The position numbers were made by a program, and so were the translations under genes. A stretch of 64,000 bases of DNA from Thiodiazotropha sp050291245 (GTDB lineage Bacteria > Pseudomonadota > Gammaproteobacteria > Chromatiales > Chromatiaceae), in the NCBI GenBank assembly GCA_050291245.1, contig JBNKJP010000012.1, positions 62,001 through 126,000 of the forward strand, in the 5' to 3' direction. A model generated the notes under the pieces. That model ran no database searches and had not been told where the DNA came from. It saw nothing but the letters and a program-made list of their open reading frames with translations. Positions 16,901 through 24,228 of this stretch are shown here, piece after piece (the first letter of the stretch is position 1; each line of letters opens with the position of its first letter).

Positions 16901-17283
16901 TCTCTCGGCGCGCTATCCACATCCCGCTCATCGGTTCTGCCATCGGATTGTTCCGCGCGCACACGACAGGGGATATTCTCGGGACGACGGATAGTGAAGC
17001 TCCAGCTCCGCCGGCCGACATCAGTCCTTCCTAGCCGTTCATTGGTATCCGCATTGAAGATTTCGACACGGGATCCTCTGGAACCCGTTCCCCCGACGGT
17101 TAGAATGCTTCTGCGTCGGTTCCAAGATGCCGAATCGATTGAAAAGTTGGATGAGGACTCCCTGCTGCGATGTGAAGATTCCCTACTGCTGTCCGCGGCG
17201 ACTGGCGCGGCAAAGGCGATCAACATGACCAACAGGAGTAGACTGAAAGTGCTACCTGTAAAGACTTTACCTCTTGGTACCAT
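13906..17283 (-). CDS. Secreted nine-haem c-type cytochrome with three PKD domains
   Basis: 1125 residues. The start at 17283 is preferred over an ATG two codons upstream because GGAGA is then about 7 nt away instead of 1. Residues 1-30 form a signal peptide (AAPVAA before DSS). A Ser/Arg-rich linker and an Ig-like strand region (about 46-110) follow, then three PKD domains (137-217, 228-308, 319-398; each with YAW(S/D)FGDG and VTD). A conserved block from GYKVFAVNDLGMHCGDFDT (432-450) precedes nine CXXCH haem sites: CGACH (about 673), CQQCH (745), CYQCH (834), CQDCH (857), CGSCH (907), CEACH (999), CSTCH (1035), CRACH (1078) and CTHCH (1117). No C-terminal anchor is visible. It should be a periplasmic or exported electron carrier matured by the Ccm system. 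It is monocistronic; substrate and partners unknown. Confidence 0.92.
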   Translation of the reverse strand: MVPRGKVFTGSTFSLLLLVMLIAFAAPVAADSSRESSHRSRESSSNFSIDSASWNRRRSILTVGGTGSRGSRVEIFNADTNERLGRTDVGRRSWSFTIRRPENIPCRVRAEQSDGRTDERDVDSAPRDCDSGGGNANPVANANGPYSGTAGDTINFSSSGSSDSDGNLAAYAWSFGDGSNSSQANPSHVYSVAGDYTVTLTVTDNDGASNTDTTSASIDSIQVPNEPPVAQANGPYSGEAGTAVDFSSAGSSDPDGTIVSYAWDFGDGSGSDQANPSHTYSSDGSYTVSLSVTDNDGDSATDITSATIDSGQTANEPPVANANGPYTGITGQNVNFSSAGSTDPEGLALTYAWDFGDGNSSADANPVHAYDTAGVYSVSLTVTDSEAQSDTQTVQASIQDPQPVPDVSINSTSVNGIPGDPVAELPFTNQSGYKVFAVNDLGMHCGDFDTRISSILPPFNVLHATVIQRGSEPNILSRADGVEVYYSAASNPNDPILSGINSAGSGPVLSSMVNGRVYKTNFWDAARTAYDPFYPPGILPAFYPAGDASLIVDLGLPMPNVEQLYLGNGVLDADQQEMPGRSGPYLVNEEKMFTAYVVDQPFFIDMLGGVNRNFQFGYVSEGVNWYEAPGVPVTAFDDYGRENPWPLYRVQAKQGGTTLASVDTVVPISGEANCGACHNDVVDGGNGAATDRLIQEGITVATVLDDPQLDQLPLEVSKEYAADLNLIRLHDLKHGTDLENQTPVVCQQCHYTPALDLAQLGPLGSGPNQDPYNGFANGREQHSVKSMSNVMHSHHGSVTDVNGDRLFPDMPAVQKDAFGFVLNQQERRQALEATCYQCHPGRRTDCLRGAMANGGMVCQDCHGNMTQVGDDFTRNVSPSNPSNFQLGGDFYTDANQPRVPWANEPGCGSCHTGDAMSNLAGSSGTVVNTVDSNGNADNIRLFQAYRNSDSKATPIVPTNKRFAENVIEADNPAVTGSNDPRIGNPMLYRVSTGHEGVFCEACHGSTHGIWPNKNDLANDNVAATQLQGHKGTITECSTCHEGDLGSTLDGPHGMHPVGNTRFSNGGHESMAERNRDACRACHGRNGEGTVLSRASADRSLSNEGRTVNIAKGEMVNCTHCHSNKL

Positions 17284-17494
17284 AATCATTCTCCAGAGAT
17301 AAGATAGTTTGCGAGGTGGCCGCCGGTACTGCCAATCTTCCCCTGTGCCAAAGCGGCTGCGTAAGTGCTGGTAACGTTAGCAGGCAAGAATTAAGATTTA
17401 CTTAAATCGAAGTGGAACAGGTTCACATCAAGGCTGATCCATTAATGAAATGACTGGTTTTGTGACTCGAGGAGGAATCCCAACCTTCCTGAAT

Positions 17495-17518
17495 GGCTGT
17501 GATGCGATCGCAACAGCC
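17495..17518. other. Hairpin in the promoter region of the cytochrome gene
   Basis: GGCTGT (17495-17500) pairs with ACAGCC (17513-17518) around the 10-bp palindrome TGCGATCGCA, leaving only a 2-nt bulge. No U-run follows on either strand. It lies between the unknown gene ending at 17574 and the cytochrome start, about 210 nt upstream of the latter. It may be a protein-binding palindrome or an attenuating stem. Confidence 0.4.
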
Positions 17519-17573
17519 GAAAAGATCTACTCATAAAACCAGCTGAAGATACCGCGCCGGTTATAAATTAATT

Positions 17574-18098
17574 CTATAATTTCTGAGATTGTACAAACAT
17601 CCGCAGATAGGGCAGCCCCTGAGACTGGAGTTTCTCAAAGGCATCATCGAGCTTGGATTCAACCTGCCGGATTGCCTCATCCGCAGAAATAGGCGCTATC
17701 TGCGCCAACAGCTCATCGGTGGTTCGTGCCATTTTAAACGCCTTGACCACCCACCATTTATCCTTGTCCGTCCAAAGCTGTGGTAAACGAATCAGATATT
17801 CGTCCTGGGCAAACTCCGCATGATCAGCAGTAGGTGATTGCATGCATGGAATACAACTCAACTCAGGATATCTGCCGAATTTCGACCACCCCACCAACAG
17901 AGTAAATTCATCATAGTCCTTTGGACTTGGACTCAAAACGATCCAACAATACAACTGTTCACTGACCGTCCAGAGATACGCCCGCTCACCTGGAAACAGA
18001 TAGATTGTTTTCACCTTAACTTCCCGAAACTCAGGCAACTCCGCCTGTATACGCTTTGCGAATAGCTGCCGTAATGCCTTGCCATACGCTTTCTTCAC
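17574..18098 (-). CDS. Hypothetical protein, 174 residues
   Basis: A soluble protein of mixed composition, beginning MKKAYGKALRQLFAKRIQ and containing FPGERAYLWTVSEQLYCWIVLSPSPKDYDEFTLLVGWS. The central SCIPCMQSP holds a CxxC pair, and DKDKWWVVKAF is followed by a helical C-terminus that ends QGLPYLRMFVQSQKL. There is no signal peptide or membrane segment. I do not recognise the family; the N-terminal half loosely resembles proteins of the DUF4304 type, which is only an impression. It follows the radical SAM gene by 51 nt on the same strand and may share its transcript. Confidence 0.7.
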   Translation of the reverse strand: MKKAYGKALRQLFAKRIQAELPEFREVKVKTIYLFPGERAYLWTVSEQLYCWIVLSPSPKDYDEFTLLVGWSKFGRYPELSCIPCMQSPTADHAEFAQDEYLIRLPQLWTDKDKWWVVKAFKMARTTDELLAQIAPISADEAIRQVESKLDDAFEKLQSQGLPYLRMFVQSQKL

Positions 18099-18149
18099 GC
18101 CTGAATCACTCCCTCTCCCAGCCTCCGTCCGATCATGTTTTTATTGGCA

Positions 18150-19607
18150 TCAAGCGTCGATCACTTCGGAACGCCGCAACACCCGCCCGAACTTGAATTT
18201 CAGATAGCCCAAACCAAAGCGTAACAGACGAAGCATATGCTGCGGGTGTTGAATCGTCAGCCAGGTATAGTGCCAACTGATGGCGGGACGCCGATAAAAG
18301 GAGATCAGAATCTCCCGGTAGTGACGGTCGAGTTCTTCGATACTGATGCCTTCGGGAGACCAGAGAAAGTTCATGCCGTTCATCTTCTCCCAATGGTCGT
18401 CTCTGATATTGGCACCGTAAAGGTCATGATAGATTGGCGAACCCGGATAGGGTGTGAACTTGGTCAGGTTCATGATAGTCATGGGAATCCGCCGTACGAA
18501 GTCCTTGGTCTGTTCGATCGATTCAAGGGTCTCTCCCGGATAACCCAGCATGAACAGCCCCTTGGTGCGGATTCCCGCCGCGGCGGTCAATTTGACCGCG
18601 TTTTCCGAATCCACCATTTTGGCGGATTTCACCATCTTTTCGAGCATCTCCTGAGAGCCGCTCTCCAGGCCGAAACTGATCTCCCAGCATCCCGCCTGTT
18701 TCATCAGTTTCAGGACATCCTCATGGACCGTATCCACACGGGAGGTACAGGACCAGGTCATATTGAGTTTCTCATCGATAAGCAACCGGCAGAATTCACT
18801 TGCACGCTTGCGGCTGGCAAGAAACAGGTCATCGACAAACATGATGTGCCGGATCCCATAGGTCTGCTTGAGATGTTTCATCATCTCGACCACCTTTGCC
18901 GGCGAGTAGTAACGGACCCGGTCACCAAAGGTCGAGGTGTCACAGAATTTACAATGAAACGGACAGCCCCGGGATGCCGCAATAGTGGCTACCGGCCCCC
19001 GGGGAAAATCGTAGATCGCGGGTTTGTAGGCGGCGGGAAAATCCGGAAGAAGATCCCAGGCCGGCATCGGCAGGACATCCAGGTCCCGATTAATGGCGCG
19101 TCCCGCGGTCTGATTGATGAACGGGCCATCGCGATAGATCAACTCCGGTACATCGGCCAGGGGGCTATCGTCCTCAATGGCTCGTAACAGATCGACCAGG
19201 GTTTTCTCCCCCTCCCCCAGGATCGCATAGTCAAACGATTGAAAACGCTCCATGGTCTCCCGCCCCATGGAGGAGACATGGGGACCGCCGATAATGATCC
19301 GGCTATCCGGTAACTGCTCCTTGAGCTGTCGAGCGATCTTGACGCTGTTCCAGACACCCACGGTAAACAGGGTGATCCCGATAGTTGCCGGAGCGGACGC
19401 GACCACCCGCTCCACGACACCCTCGATCGAGAGATTCATGATGTTACTTTCGATGATCTCCGGCTCGTAGCCGTGTTCCCGGACCTCCGCCGCGAGATAC
19501 ATCAGTCCGAGGGAGGGTGAGTTATTGGTAATCTCCTTGACGAACTCGTAACCCTTCTCGATGGCGTCATAGGGGGGATTGATCAAACAGATTTTACGAT
19601 TGGGCAT
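18150..19607 (-). CDS. B12-binding domain radical SAM protein
   Basis: 485 residues. The N-terminal cobalamin-binding domain (about 1-150) includes KICLINPPYD, SLGLMYLAAEVREHGYEPEIIESN and IIIGGPHVSS. The radical SAM core follows, with the [4Fe-4S] motif SRGCPFHCKFCDTSTFG (CxxxCxxC near residue 217) and the glycine-rich FVDDLFL and EISFGLESGSQ strands. The C-terminus is basic and hydrophobic. This architecture is shared by methylases and lipid- or hopanoid-modifying enzymes. The domain lacks the DHxxG loop typical of base-off B12 binding. Substrate cannot be read from the sequence. Transcribed away from sat; the unknown 174-residue gene lies downstream. Confidence 0.9.
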   Translation of the reverse strand: MPNRKICLINPPYDAIEKGYEFVKEITNNSPSLGLMYLAAEVREHGYEPEIIESNIMNLSIEGVVERVVASAPATIGITLFTVGVWNSVKIARQLKEQLPDSRIIIGGPHVSSMGRETMERFQSFDYAILGEGEKTLVDLLRAIEDDSPLADVPELIYRDGPFINQTAGRAINRDLDVLPMPAWDLLPDFPAAYKPAIYDFPRGPVATIAASRGCPFHCKFCDTSTFGDRVRYYSPAKVVEMMKHLKQTYGIRHIMFVDDLFLASRKRASEFCRLLIDEKLNMTWSCTSRVDTVHEDVLKLMKQAGCWEISFGLESGSQEMLEKMVKSAKMVDSENAVKLTAAAGIRTKGLFMLGYPGETLESIEQTKDFVRRIPMTIMNLTKFTPYPGSPIYHDLYGANIRDDHWEKMNGMNFLWSPEGISIEELDRHYREILISFYRRPAISWHYTWLTIQHPQHMLRLLRFGLGYLKFKFGRVLRRSEVIDA

Positions 19608-19702
19608 GGGTTCTAATGAGCATTGGGATTTTGGACCTGACTCGTACTATTCTACCTGCTATCGCCCCCCTATCAATCGCAGCGATGTCTCGAAAACCCA
19701 GG

Positions 19703-19738
19703 TTATTAACCCGGCATATCAAGGTACCGGGTTAATAA
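19703..19738. repeat. 12-bp perfect inverted repeat
   Basis: TTATTAACCCGG (19703-19714) and CCGGGTTAATAA (19727-19738) are exact complements with a 12-nt loop. It lies between the divergent radical SAM gene and the small ORF at 19844. No U-run follows on either strand, so an operator or RNA stem is more likely than a terminator. Confidence 0.5.
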
Positions 19739-19843
19739 GAGTGTGTGAAGCCGTTCAAAACTCCCTATTGTTCCGACTTGACGGTTTGGGAACCCCCTTC
19801 TACATTAGTATTTAATTATTTACTATATATTGAGGTACCCACG

Positions 19844-19972
19844 ATGAAAGACCCACTTGCCCTCTCCTGTGACGACCTGCGTGATCTCGCGGAAACCCAC
19901 CTGCAAGAGCTCGAGGTGATCATTGAAATGATGATCGATGCGGATGTGGAGCTTTGCCAGGATCTCGCCTGA
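19844..19972 (+). CDS. Small acidic protein, 42 residues
   Basis: ATG at 19844 is preceded by TGAGG about 8 nt upstream. The product, beginning MKDPLALSCDDLRDLAE and ending DADVELCQDLA, is strongly acidic and predicted helical, with two cysteines near its ends (positions 9 and 39). It is followed by about 90 nt and then a strong terminator at 20065-20094. Having its own ribosome binding site and terminator suggests a real transcript. I do not recognise a family. It converges on sat; no functional link is shown. Confidence 0.55.
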   Translation: MKDPLALSCDDLRDLAETHLQELEVIIEMMIDADVELCQDLA

Positions 19973-20064
19973 GACCGAGACGGATTGACATCGCTAGAAA
20001 GATTGAAACGCAAATTTGCGCATGCGCTAACTCCTTTAGCAATTTCCATTGAACCCGACACGAT

Positions 20065-20094
20065 AAAAAAAGCCCGCTTACGCGGGCTTTTTTT
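20065..20094. terminator. Bidirectional rho-independent terminator
   Basis: AGCCCGC / GCGGGCT with a TTAC loop, flanked by an A-run on the left (20065-20071) and a T-run on the right (20088-20094). It works in both directions: for the small acidic ORF on the plus strand and for sat on the minus strand, whose stop is 19 nt away. Confidence 0.93.
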
Positions 20095-20112
20095 ATGCCA
20101 TGGAGCCATCGA

Positions 20113-21300
20113 TCAATTGAGGGACTGATAGTAGTCCATCAGGATCTGGGCCACCTCGGGACGGGAAAACTCCTTCGGCGGAGCAATGCCCTGACCCAGC
20201 ATCTCACGAACCTTGGTGCCGGACAGCAGGACGAAGTCTTCCTTGGTGTGATCCGGTGCCTCGCACATCATGACCACCTTGTTGAGTTTCTTGGAATAGG
20301 CGGTGTGGTCGGCTTTGAAGATTTCGATCTCCAGCGCGCCGGCCGGCACCTCTTCCTCGAAGATGGTCTGGGCGTCGAATGCACCGTAATAATCGCCGAC
20401 ACCGGCATGATCGCGACCAATGATGAAGTGGGTGGCCCCCATGTTCTGACGGAAGTAGGCATGCAGCACGGCTTCCCGGGGTCCGGCGTAGAGCATATCG
20501 AAGCCGTAACCGGTCACCATGGCACTGTTCGGCGGGAAGTAGAGTTCCACCATCTTGCGGATGGCCGCGTCACGCACCGGTGCGGGGATATCCCCCGGCT
20601 TCAGCTTGCCCAGCAACATGTGGATGACCAGGCCGTCACAGCCGAGTCGATCCATGGCCATGTGGCAGAGTTCCTCATGGGCCAGATGCATCGGGTTGCG
20701 GGTCTGGAAGGCCACGACCTTGCTCCAACCACGCTCCTGAATCTCGTTACGGATTTCCACCGCGGTGCGGAAGGTATCCGGGAAATCGCTCTGAAAGTAG
20801 GAGAAATTCAGCACCTGGATCGGTCCGGAAAGGGCGATGCGCCCCTGACCGTTGAACGCCGCCACACCGGGATGCTCCATGTCGTTGGTCCGATAGACCT
20901 TCTCGGTCATCAGGGCCATCTGGTCGTCACTCACCGTTTCGACCGCTTCGATGTCCATGATGGCGAGAACCGGATTGCCTTCCACATTGGGATCACGCAG
21001 GGCGATACGCTTGGCGTCGCCGATGGCATCGGTGTTCTCGACCAGGCACATCACCGGCACCGGGAAGAAACTACCGTCGGTCAGGGTCATTTTTTCGGCA
21101 GCGCCCATGGCGTCGGCGACATTCATGAAACCCTTCAGAGGGTTGAAATAACCGGCACCCATCATTACCGCGTTACCCGCGGCCTGGGAACTGACCATCA
21201 CCGAAGGCAGAGATTCGGCTTCATGGGAGAGTTTGTGATGGGTATCCGGGTCGTAGACGAACAAAGGTTGTAGTTCTGCGGAACCAACGGGGTTGATCAT
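20113..21300 (-). CDS. sat: Sulfate adenylyltransferase (ATP sulfurylase)
   Basis: 395 residues of the homo-oligomeric Sat family, without an APS kinase domain. The PUA-like N-terminal domain is about 1-165. The catalytic domain carries QTRNPMHLAHE (199-209) and GRDHAG (295-300), both ATP/sulfate-binding signatures. A strong Shine-Dalgarno sequence, AAGGAGAAG, precedes the ATG. In sulfur-oxidising bacteria this enzyme converts APS and pyrophosphate to ATP and sulfate; in sulfate reducers it runs the other way. The oxidative direction is inferred from the overall gene content. No aprAB, aprM or cys gene is next to it. Confidence 0.96.
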   Translation of the reverse strand: MINPVGSAELQPLFVYDPDTHHKLSHEAESLPSVMVSSQAAGNAVMMGAGYFNPLKGFMNVADAMGAAEKMTLTDGSFFPVPVMCLVENTDAIGDAKRIALRDPNVEGNPVLAIMDIEAVETVSDDQMALMTEKVYRTNDMEHPGVAAFNGQGRIALSGPIQVLNFSYFQSDFPDTFRTAVEIRNEIQERGWSKVVAFQTRNPMHLAHEELCHMAMDRLGCDGLVIHMLLGKLKPGDIPAPVRDAAIRKMVELYFPPNSAMVTGYGFDMLYAGPREAVLHAYFRQNMGATHFIIGRDHAGVGDYYGAFDAQTIFEEEVPAGALEIEIFKADHTAYSKKLNKVVMMCEAPDHTKEDFVLLSGTKVREMLGQGIAPPKEFSRPEVAQILMDYYQSLN

Positions 21301-21647
21301 GACGTTTCTTCTCCTTCGTTGTGATCTCTATATATGTTCCTGTCCAGTCCGGTCGAGCATCGGGACACCGGAACGGACCTGCCCATTACAGTGAGTTCGT
21401 GGCGCGATCCGCTGTGTGCCTTGAACATAAAGCGGAATCTTGATAGACCAAATAACTAACTGTTTTTTATATATTTATGTAGCCCAATACTTGGCTGAGC
21501 CCAATTCAAACAGCCCATACCCTACCACAACACGGAATTATCCAACCCCAGTTATTTTTTATGCACTCAGCAAAATATCTGCTCTCCGGAAATTCTGCAT
21601 TGCAGCAATACAATGGCATGTCGATCATGGCTTATGTCTGGATTTGG
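21301..21647. other. 347-nt intergenic region upstream of sat
   Basis: Holds the ribosome binding site and leader of sat (minus strand) and the tail region of the methyltransferase gene. An AT-rich stretch at about 21440-21500 is the likeliest promoter area for sat. I found no gene, inverted repeat or riboswitch-like fold here. Confidence 0.4.
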
Positions 21648-22238
21648 TCAAGGTTTGGCCAACAGGCAATTGCGCCAATCGAAGTCACCAGGCAGAGGGG
21701 CGACCTTGCGTGCGACCAGATAGCTGTTGAGGTAACAGGTATGTCGAATCAGCCAGGGCCGCCGCCAGGAGAACAGATGACTTTTGAAATCGTAAGAGAC
21801 ACCGAGTACATCAAAACCTGCCCCCGGGCAGAACAGGGAGGCCAGGGCTTGCGTCGTATAGCGCCAGTAATCCTGCGGGTAGGCATGCAGGGGAAAGGCA
21901 TGGTGGGTTTGCACGGCAATCAGACCGCCCAGTGACAGAATCCGGGAGATCTCTTCCACGGCCAGCCAGGGGTACTGCACATGTTCCAGAGTCGAGCAGG
22001 AGATCACCACATCGAAGCGATCTTCACCGGTCACCTGGGACAACGTATGGAGATCGCCCACGATATCCACATCTATTCCAGCCTGGAAATCGGTACCCAG
22101 ATATTCCTGCGCATGGGGTACCCAGGCTTTGTGCAGGGTGGAGCGGCTCTTCTTGCTTCTTTTCGCCCCCAGTTCCAGCACCCGGGGCGACGGCAACCGG
22201 GACGCTTCCTCAAAAAAAGTGATCAGGCACTCGCTCAC
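21648..22238 (-). CDS. Class I SAM-dependent methyltransferase
   Basis: 196 residues from a GTG start, with GGGAGG 6 nt upstream. Motif I is PRVLELGAKRS (the glycine loop is reduced to a single LELGA), then the acidic strand YLGTDFQAGIDVDIVGD, motif FDVVISCSTLEHV and LSLGGLIAVQTHHAFPLHAYPQDYWRYT. This is the Methyltransf_11 pattern, often seen in enzymes acting on small molecules or cell-surface glycans. Substrate unknown. It lies 118 nt downstream of recD on the same strand and is not obviously linked to it. Confidence 0.8.
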   Translation of the reverse strand: MSECLITFFEEASRLPSPRVLELGAKRSKKSRSTLHKAWVPHAQEYLGTDFQAGIDVDIVGDLHTLSQVTGEDRFDVVISCSTLEHVQYPWLAVEEISRILSLGGLIAVQTHHAFPLHAYPQDYWRYTTQALASLFCPGAGFDVLGVSYDFKSHLFSWRRPWLIRHTCYLNSYLVARKVAPLPGDFDWRNCLLAKP

Positions 22239-22356
22239 ATAATCCTCCCTGAAATAACCTTGTGTTCGCCACTATTCTGGACCTTTGCTGACCGGTGGGA
22301 TAGTGACACTTCGAACGAGGTACGACTTTATATCATTCCAAGGCTAGTGTGGTGTT

Positions 22357-24228
22357 TCATACTCGTTGTATAGATGACTCGCGCAGCCGATCCTGCAACC
22401 CACTCGTCCTTTGCATTGTCCGTTCAATGGCCGTTTTGAAAACAGCTTCAGGACCGACTAACGAGAAGCGATGTTTCGCCCGGGTGATGGCGGTATAGAG
22501 CAGTTCCCGGGAGAGCACCGGACTGTCCCTTTCGGGTAGATACAGAAGCACATGAGCATATTCAGAGCCCTGACTTTTGTGCACCGTCAAGGCATACACG
22601 GTCTCGCAATGGGGCAACCGCGAAGGATTGACCCAACGCAGGACCTGGTCGGCGCCTGCGAACACCACTGAAAGCTCACCGGGGTGATCCGGATGGGGCA
22701 ACACCAGCCCGGTTTCACCATTGTACAGATTGAGTTGATAGTCATTACGGGTAATCATCACCGGGCGTCCCGGATACCAGGTCTGATGTCCGGGTATCAA
22801 ACCCGCCTCGGCGAGGCGTCGGGTGATCAACCGGTTGATATTCACGACCCCGCTGGGGCCTTCCCGCAAGGCGCACAAAACACGAAATTCATGGAGTTTC
22901 TCAAACAGTTGAATGACCGGGAAACCTTCGCGGATACGTTCAGCCAGAACCCGAAAGTGTTCGACCGCCAGGTCAACCCCCTGTGACAGTCCCGACAGCC
23001 AGTTCAGATCCCCTGCCCCTTGCGCTCCGTCCAGTAGCCGGCAGGCGGCATCCGCCACCCCGGACCTGACCCCCTGGGCCAGCTGGCCGATCGGACTGGT
23101 GTCGCCAAATCGATAGCTGTGACGCAACACCACCACATGGTTGCGGAGTCGATTGTCCGAGGGCAGGACTGGCAGTGCCGGGGCTCCTGTTACCGACGCG
23201 AGTTCCTCTGCGAATCCGTGGTCCGGCCCGTCACAACCGTCACACAGCTCTCCAAGCACCGCACCCGCCTCCACCGAGGCAAGCTGATGATGATCACCCA
23301 ATAGAATCAACCGCGCCGGTTCCGGCAGCGCGTCCATCAGCTTGGCCATCAGGGCCACATCGACCATGGAGGCCTCATCGAGGATCAACACATCCACCGG
23401 CAAGGGATGGTGCCTGTTGTAATAAAATCCCGTGCCCTGCTGTTGCACCCCCAGCAGACGATGCAATGTGGTGGCGGTTTCAGGCAGGGCATCGATGCAT
23501 TCACGTTCCAGAGGCAGATGTTGCTTGGCGTTGCGAATCGCCTGCTGCATCCGCGCCGCCGCCATGCCGGTCGGAGCCGCCAGGGCGATTCTCAAAGACT
23601 CACCGCCGGGTTGCTGTTTGAGTAATGCGATGAGACGCACCACGGTGGTGGTTTTACCCGTTCCCGGCCCCCCCGAAATTACGCTGAAACCTTGTAGCAA
23701 TGCGGTCGCGGCGGCGATTTTTTGCCCATTGGATCCCACGCCTGCCGTTTCAGGAAACAGTCTCTCCAGATCTTTTCTAAGCTGTTGCCGATCAAGCCCG
23801 CCCGGTGGCTGCTGCGATCGACTGAGCAGTGCATCAGCAAGTCGTTGTTCATAGGTCCAGTATCGGTGCAGGTAGAGTCGCTTTCGCTCATCCAGAATCA
23901 AGGGCTGATAGGCTCCCGGATGCCCCACGACACCGCTGCTTTGAAGTGCTTCGCACCAGCGTTCCAGGGTTGGCAGTACGAATTGTGTCGCGGATGAGGT
24001 TTGCATACTGTGTCCGGCGATTGCTGCCAAATCGAGGCAAACATGACCCTCGCGGGTCGCCCGACTGACAAGGACCACCGCCCAGGCCAGTTCCGGGGTT
24101 GGACGGGTGGTTTGCGACATCAAAAAAGCCGCCAGATAGAGATCCAGGGTGTTGAACTCCCGAGAGTCGCGGAGGTCCTCCAGAACAGACAGGTCCAGCG
24201 GTAACATGCCGGGGGATTCCCAGGTCAT
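22357..24228 (-). CDS. recD: Exodeoxyribonuclease V alpha subunit RecD
   Basis: 623 residues, superfamily 1 helicase of the 5'-3' (RecD1) type. The P-loop is GGPGTGKTT (186-194), the Walker B segment is LILDEASMVD and the C-terminal helicase motif is LTVHKSQGSEY, followed by RELLYTAITRAKHRF. RecD is the fast 5'-3' motor of RecBCD, which processes double-strand ends. The start overlaps the recB stop by 4 nt (ATGA), so the order is recC-recB-recD with tight coupling. Confidence 0.96.
   Translation of the reverse strand: MTWESPGMLPLDLSVLEDLRDSREFNTLDLYLAAFLMSQTTRPTPELAWAVVLVSRATREGHVCLDLAAIAGHSMQTSSATQFVLPTLERWCEALQSSGVVGHPGAYQPLILDERKRLYLHRYWTYEQRLADALLSRSQQPPGGLDRQQLRKDLERLFPETAGVGSNGQKIAAATALLQGFSVISGGPGTGKTTTVVRLIALLKQQPGGESLRIALAAPTGMAAARMQQAIRNAKQHLPLERECIDALPETATTLHRLLGVQQQGTGFYYNRHHPLPVDVLILDEASMVDVALMAKLMDALPEPARLILLGDHHQLASVEAGAVLGELCDGCDGPDHGFAEELASVTGAPALPVLPSDNRLRNHVVVLRHSYRFGDTSPIGQLAQGVRSGVADAACRLLDGAQGAGDLNWLSGLSQGVDLAVEHFRVLAERIREGFPVIQLFEKLHEFRVLCALREGPSGVVNINRLITRRLAEAGLIPGHQTWYPGRPVMITRNDYQLNLYNGETGLVLPHPDHPGELSVVFAGADQVLRWVNPSRLPHCETVYALTVHKSQGSEYAHVLLYLPERDSPVLSRELLYTAITRAKHRFSLVGPEAVFKTAIERTMQRTSGLQDRLRESSIQRV

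Noticed and set aside
17503..17512. TGCGATCGCA containing GCGATCGC, the octamer known as HIP1 in cyanobacteria
   Set aside because: A single palindrome in a GC-rich genome is expected by chance; there is no dense pattern across the window.
20095..21273. 392-residue plus-strand frame opposite sat
   Set aside because: Shadow of sat, which has conserved motifs and a strong ribosome binding site.
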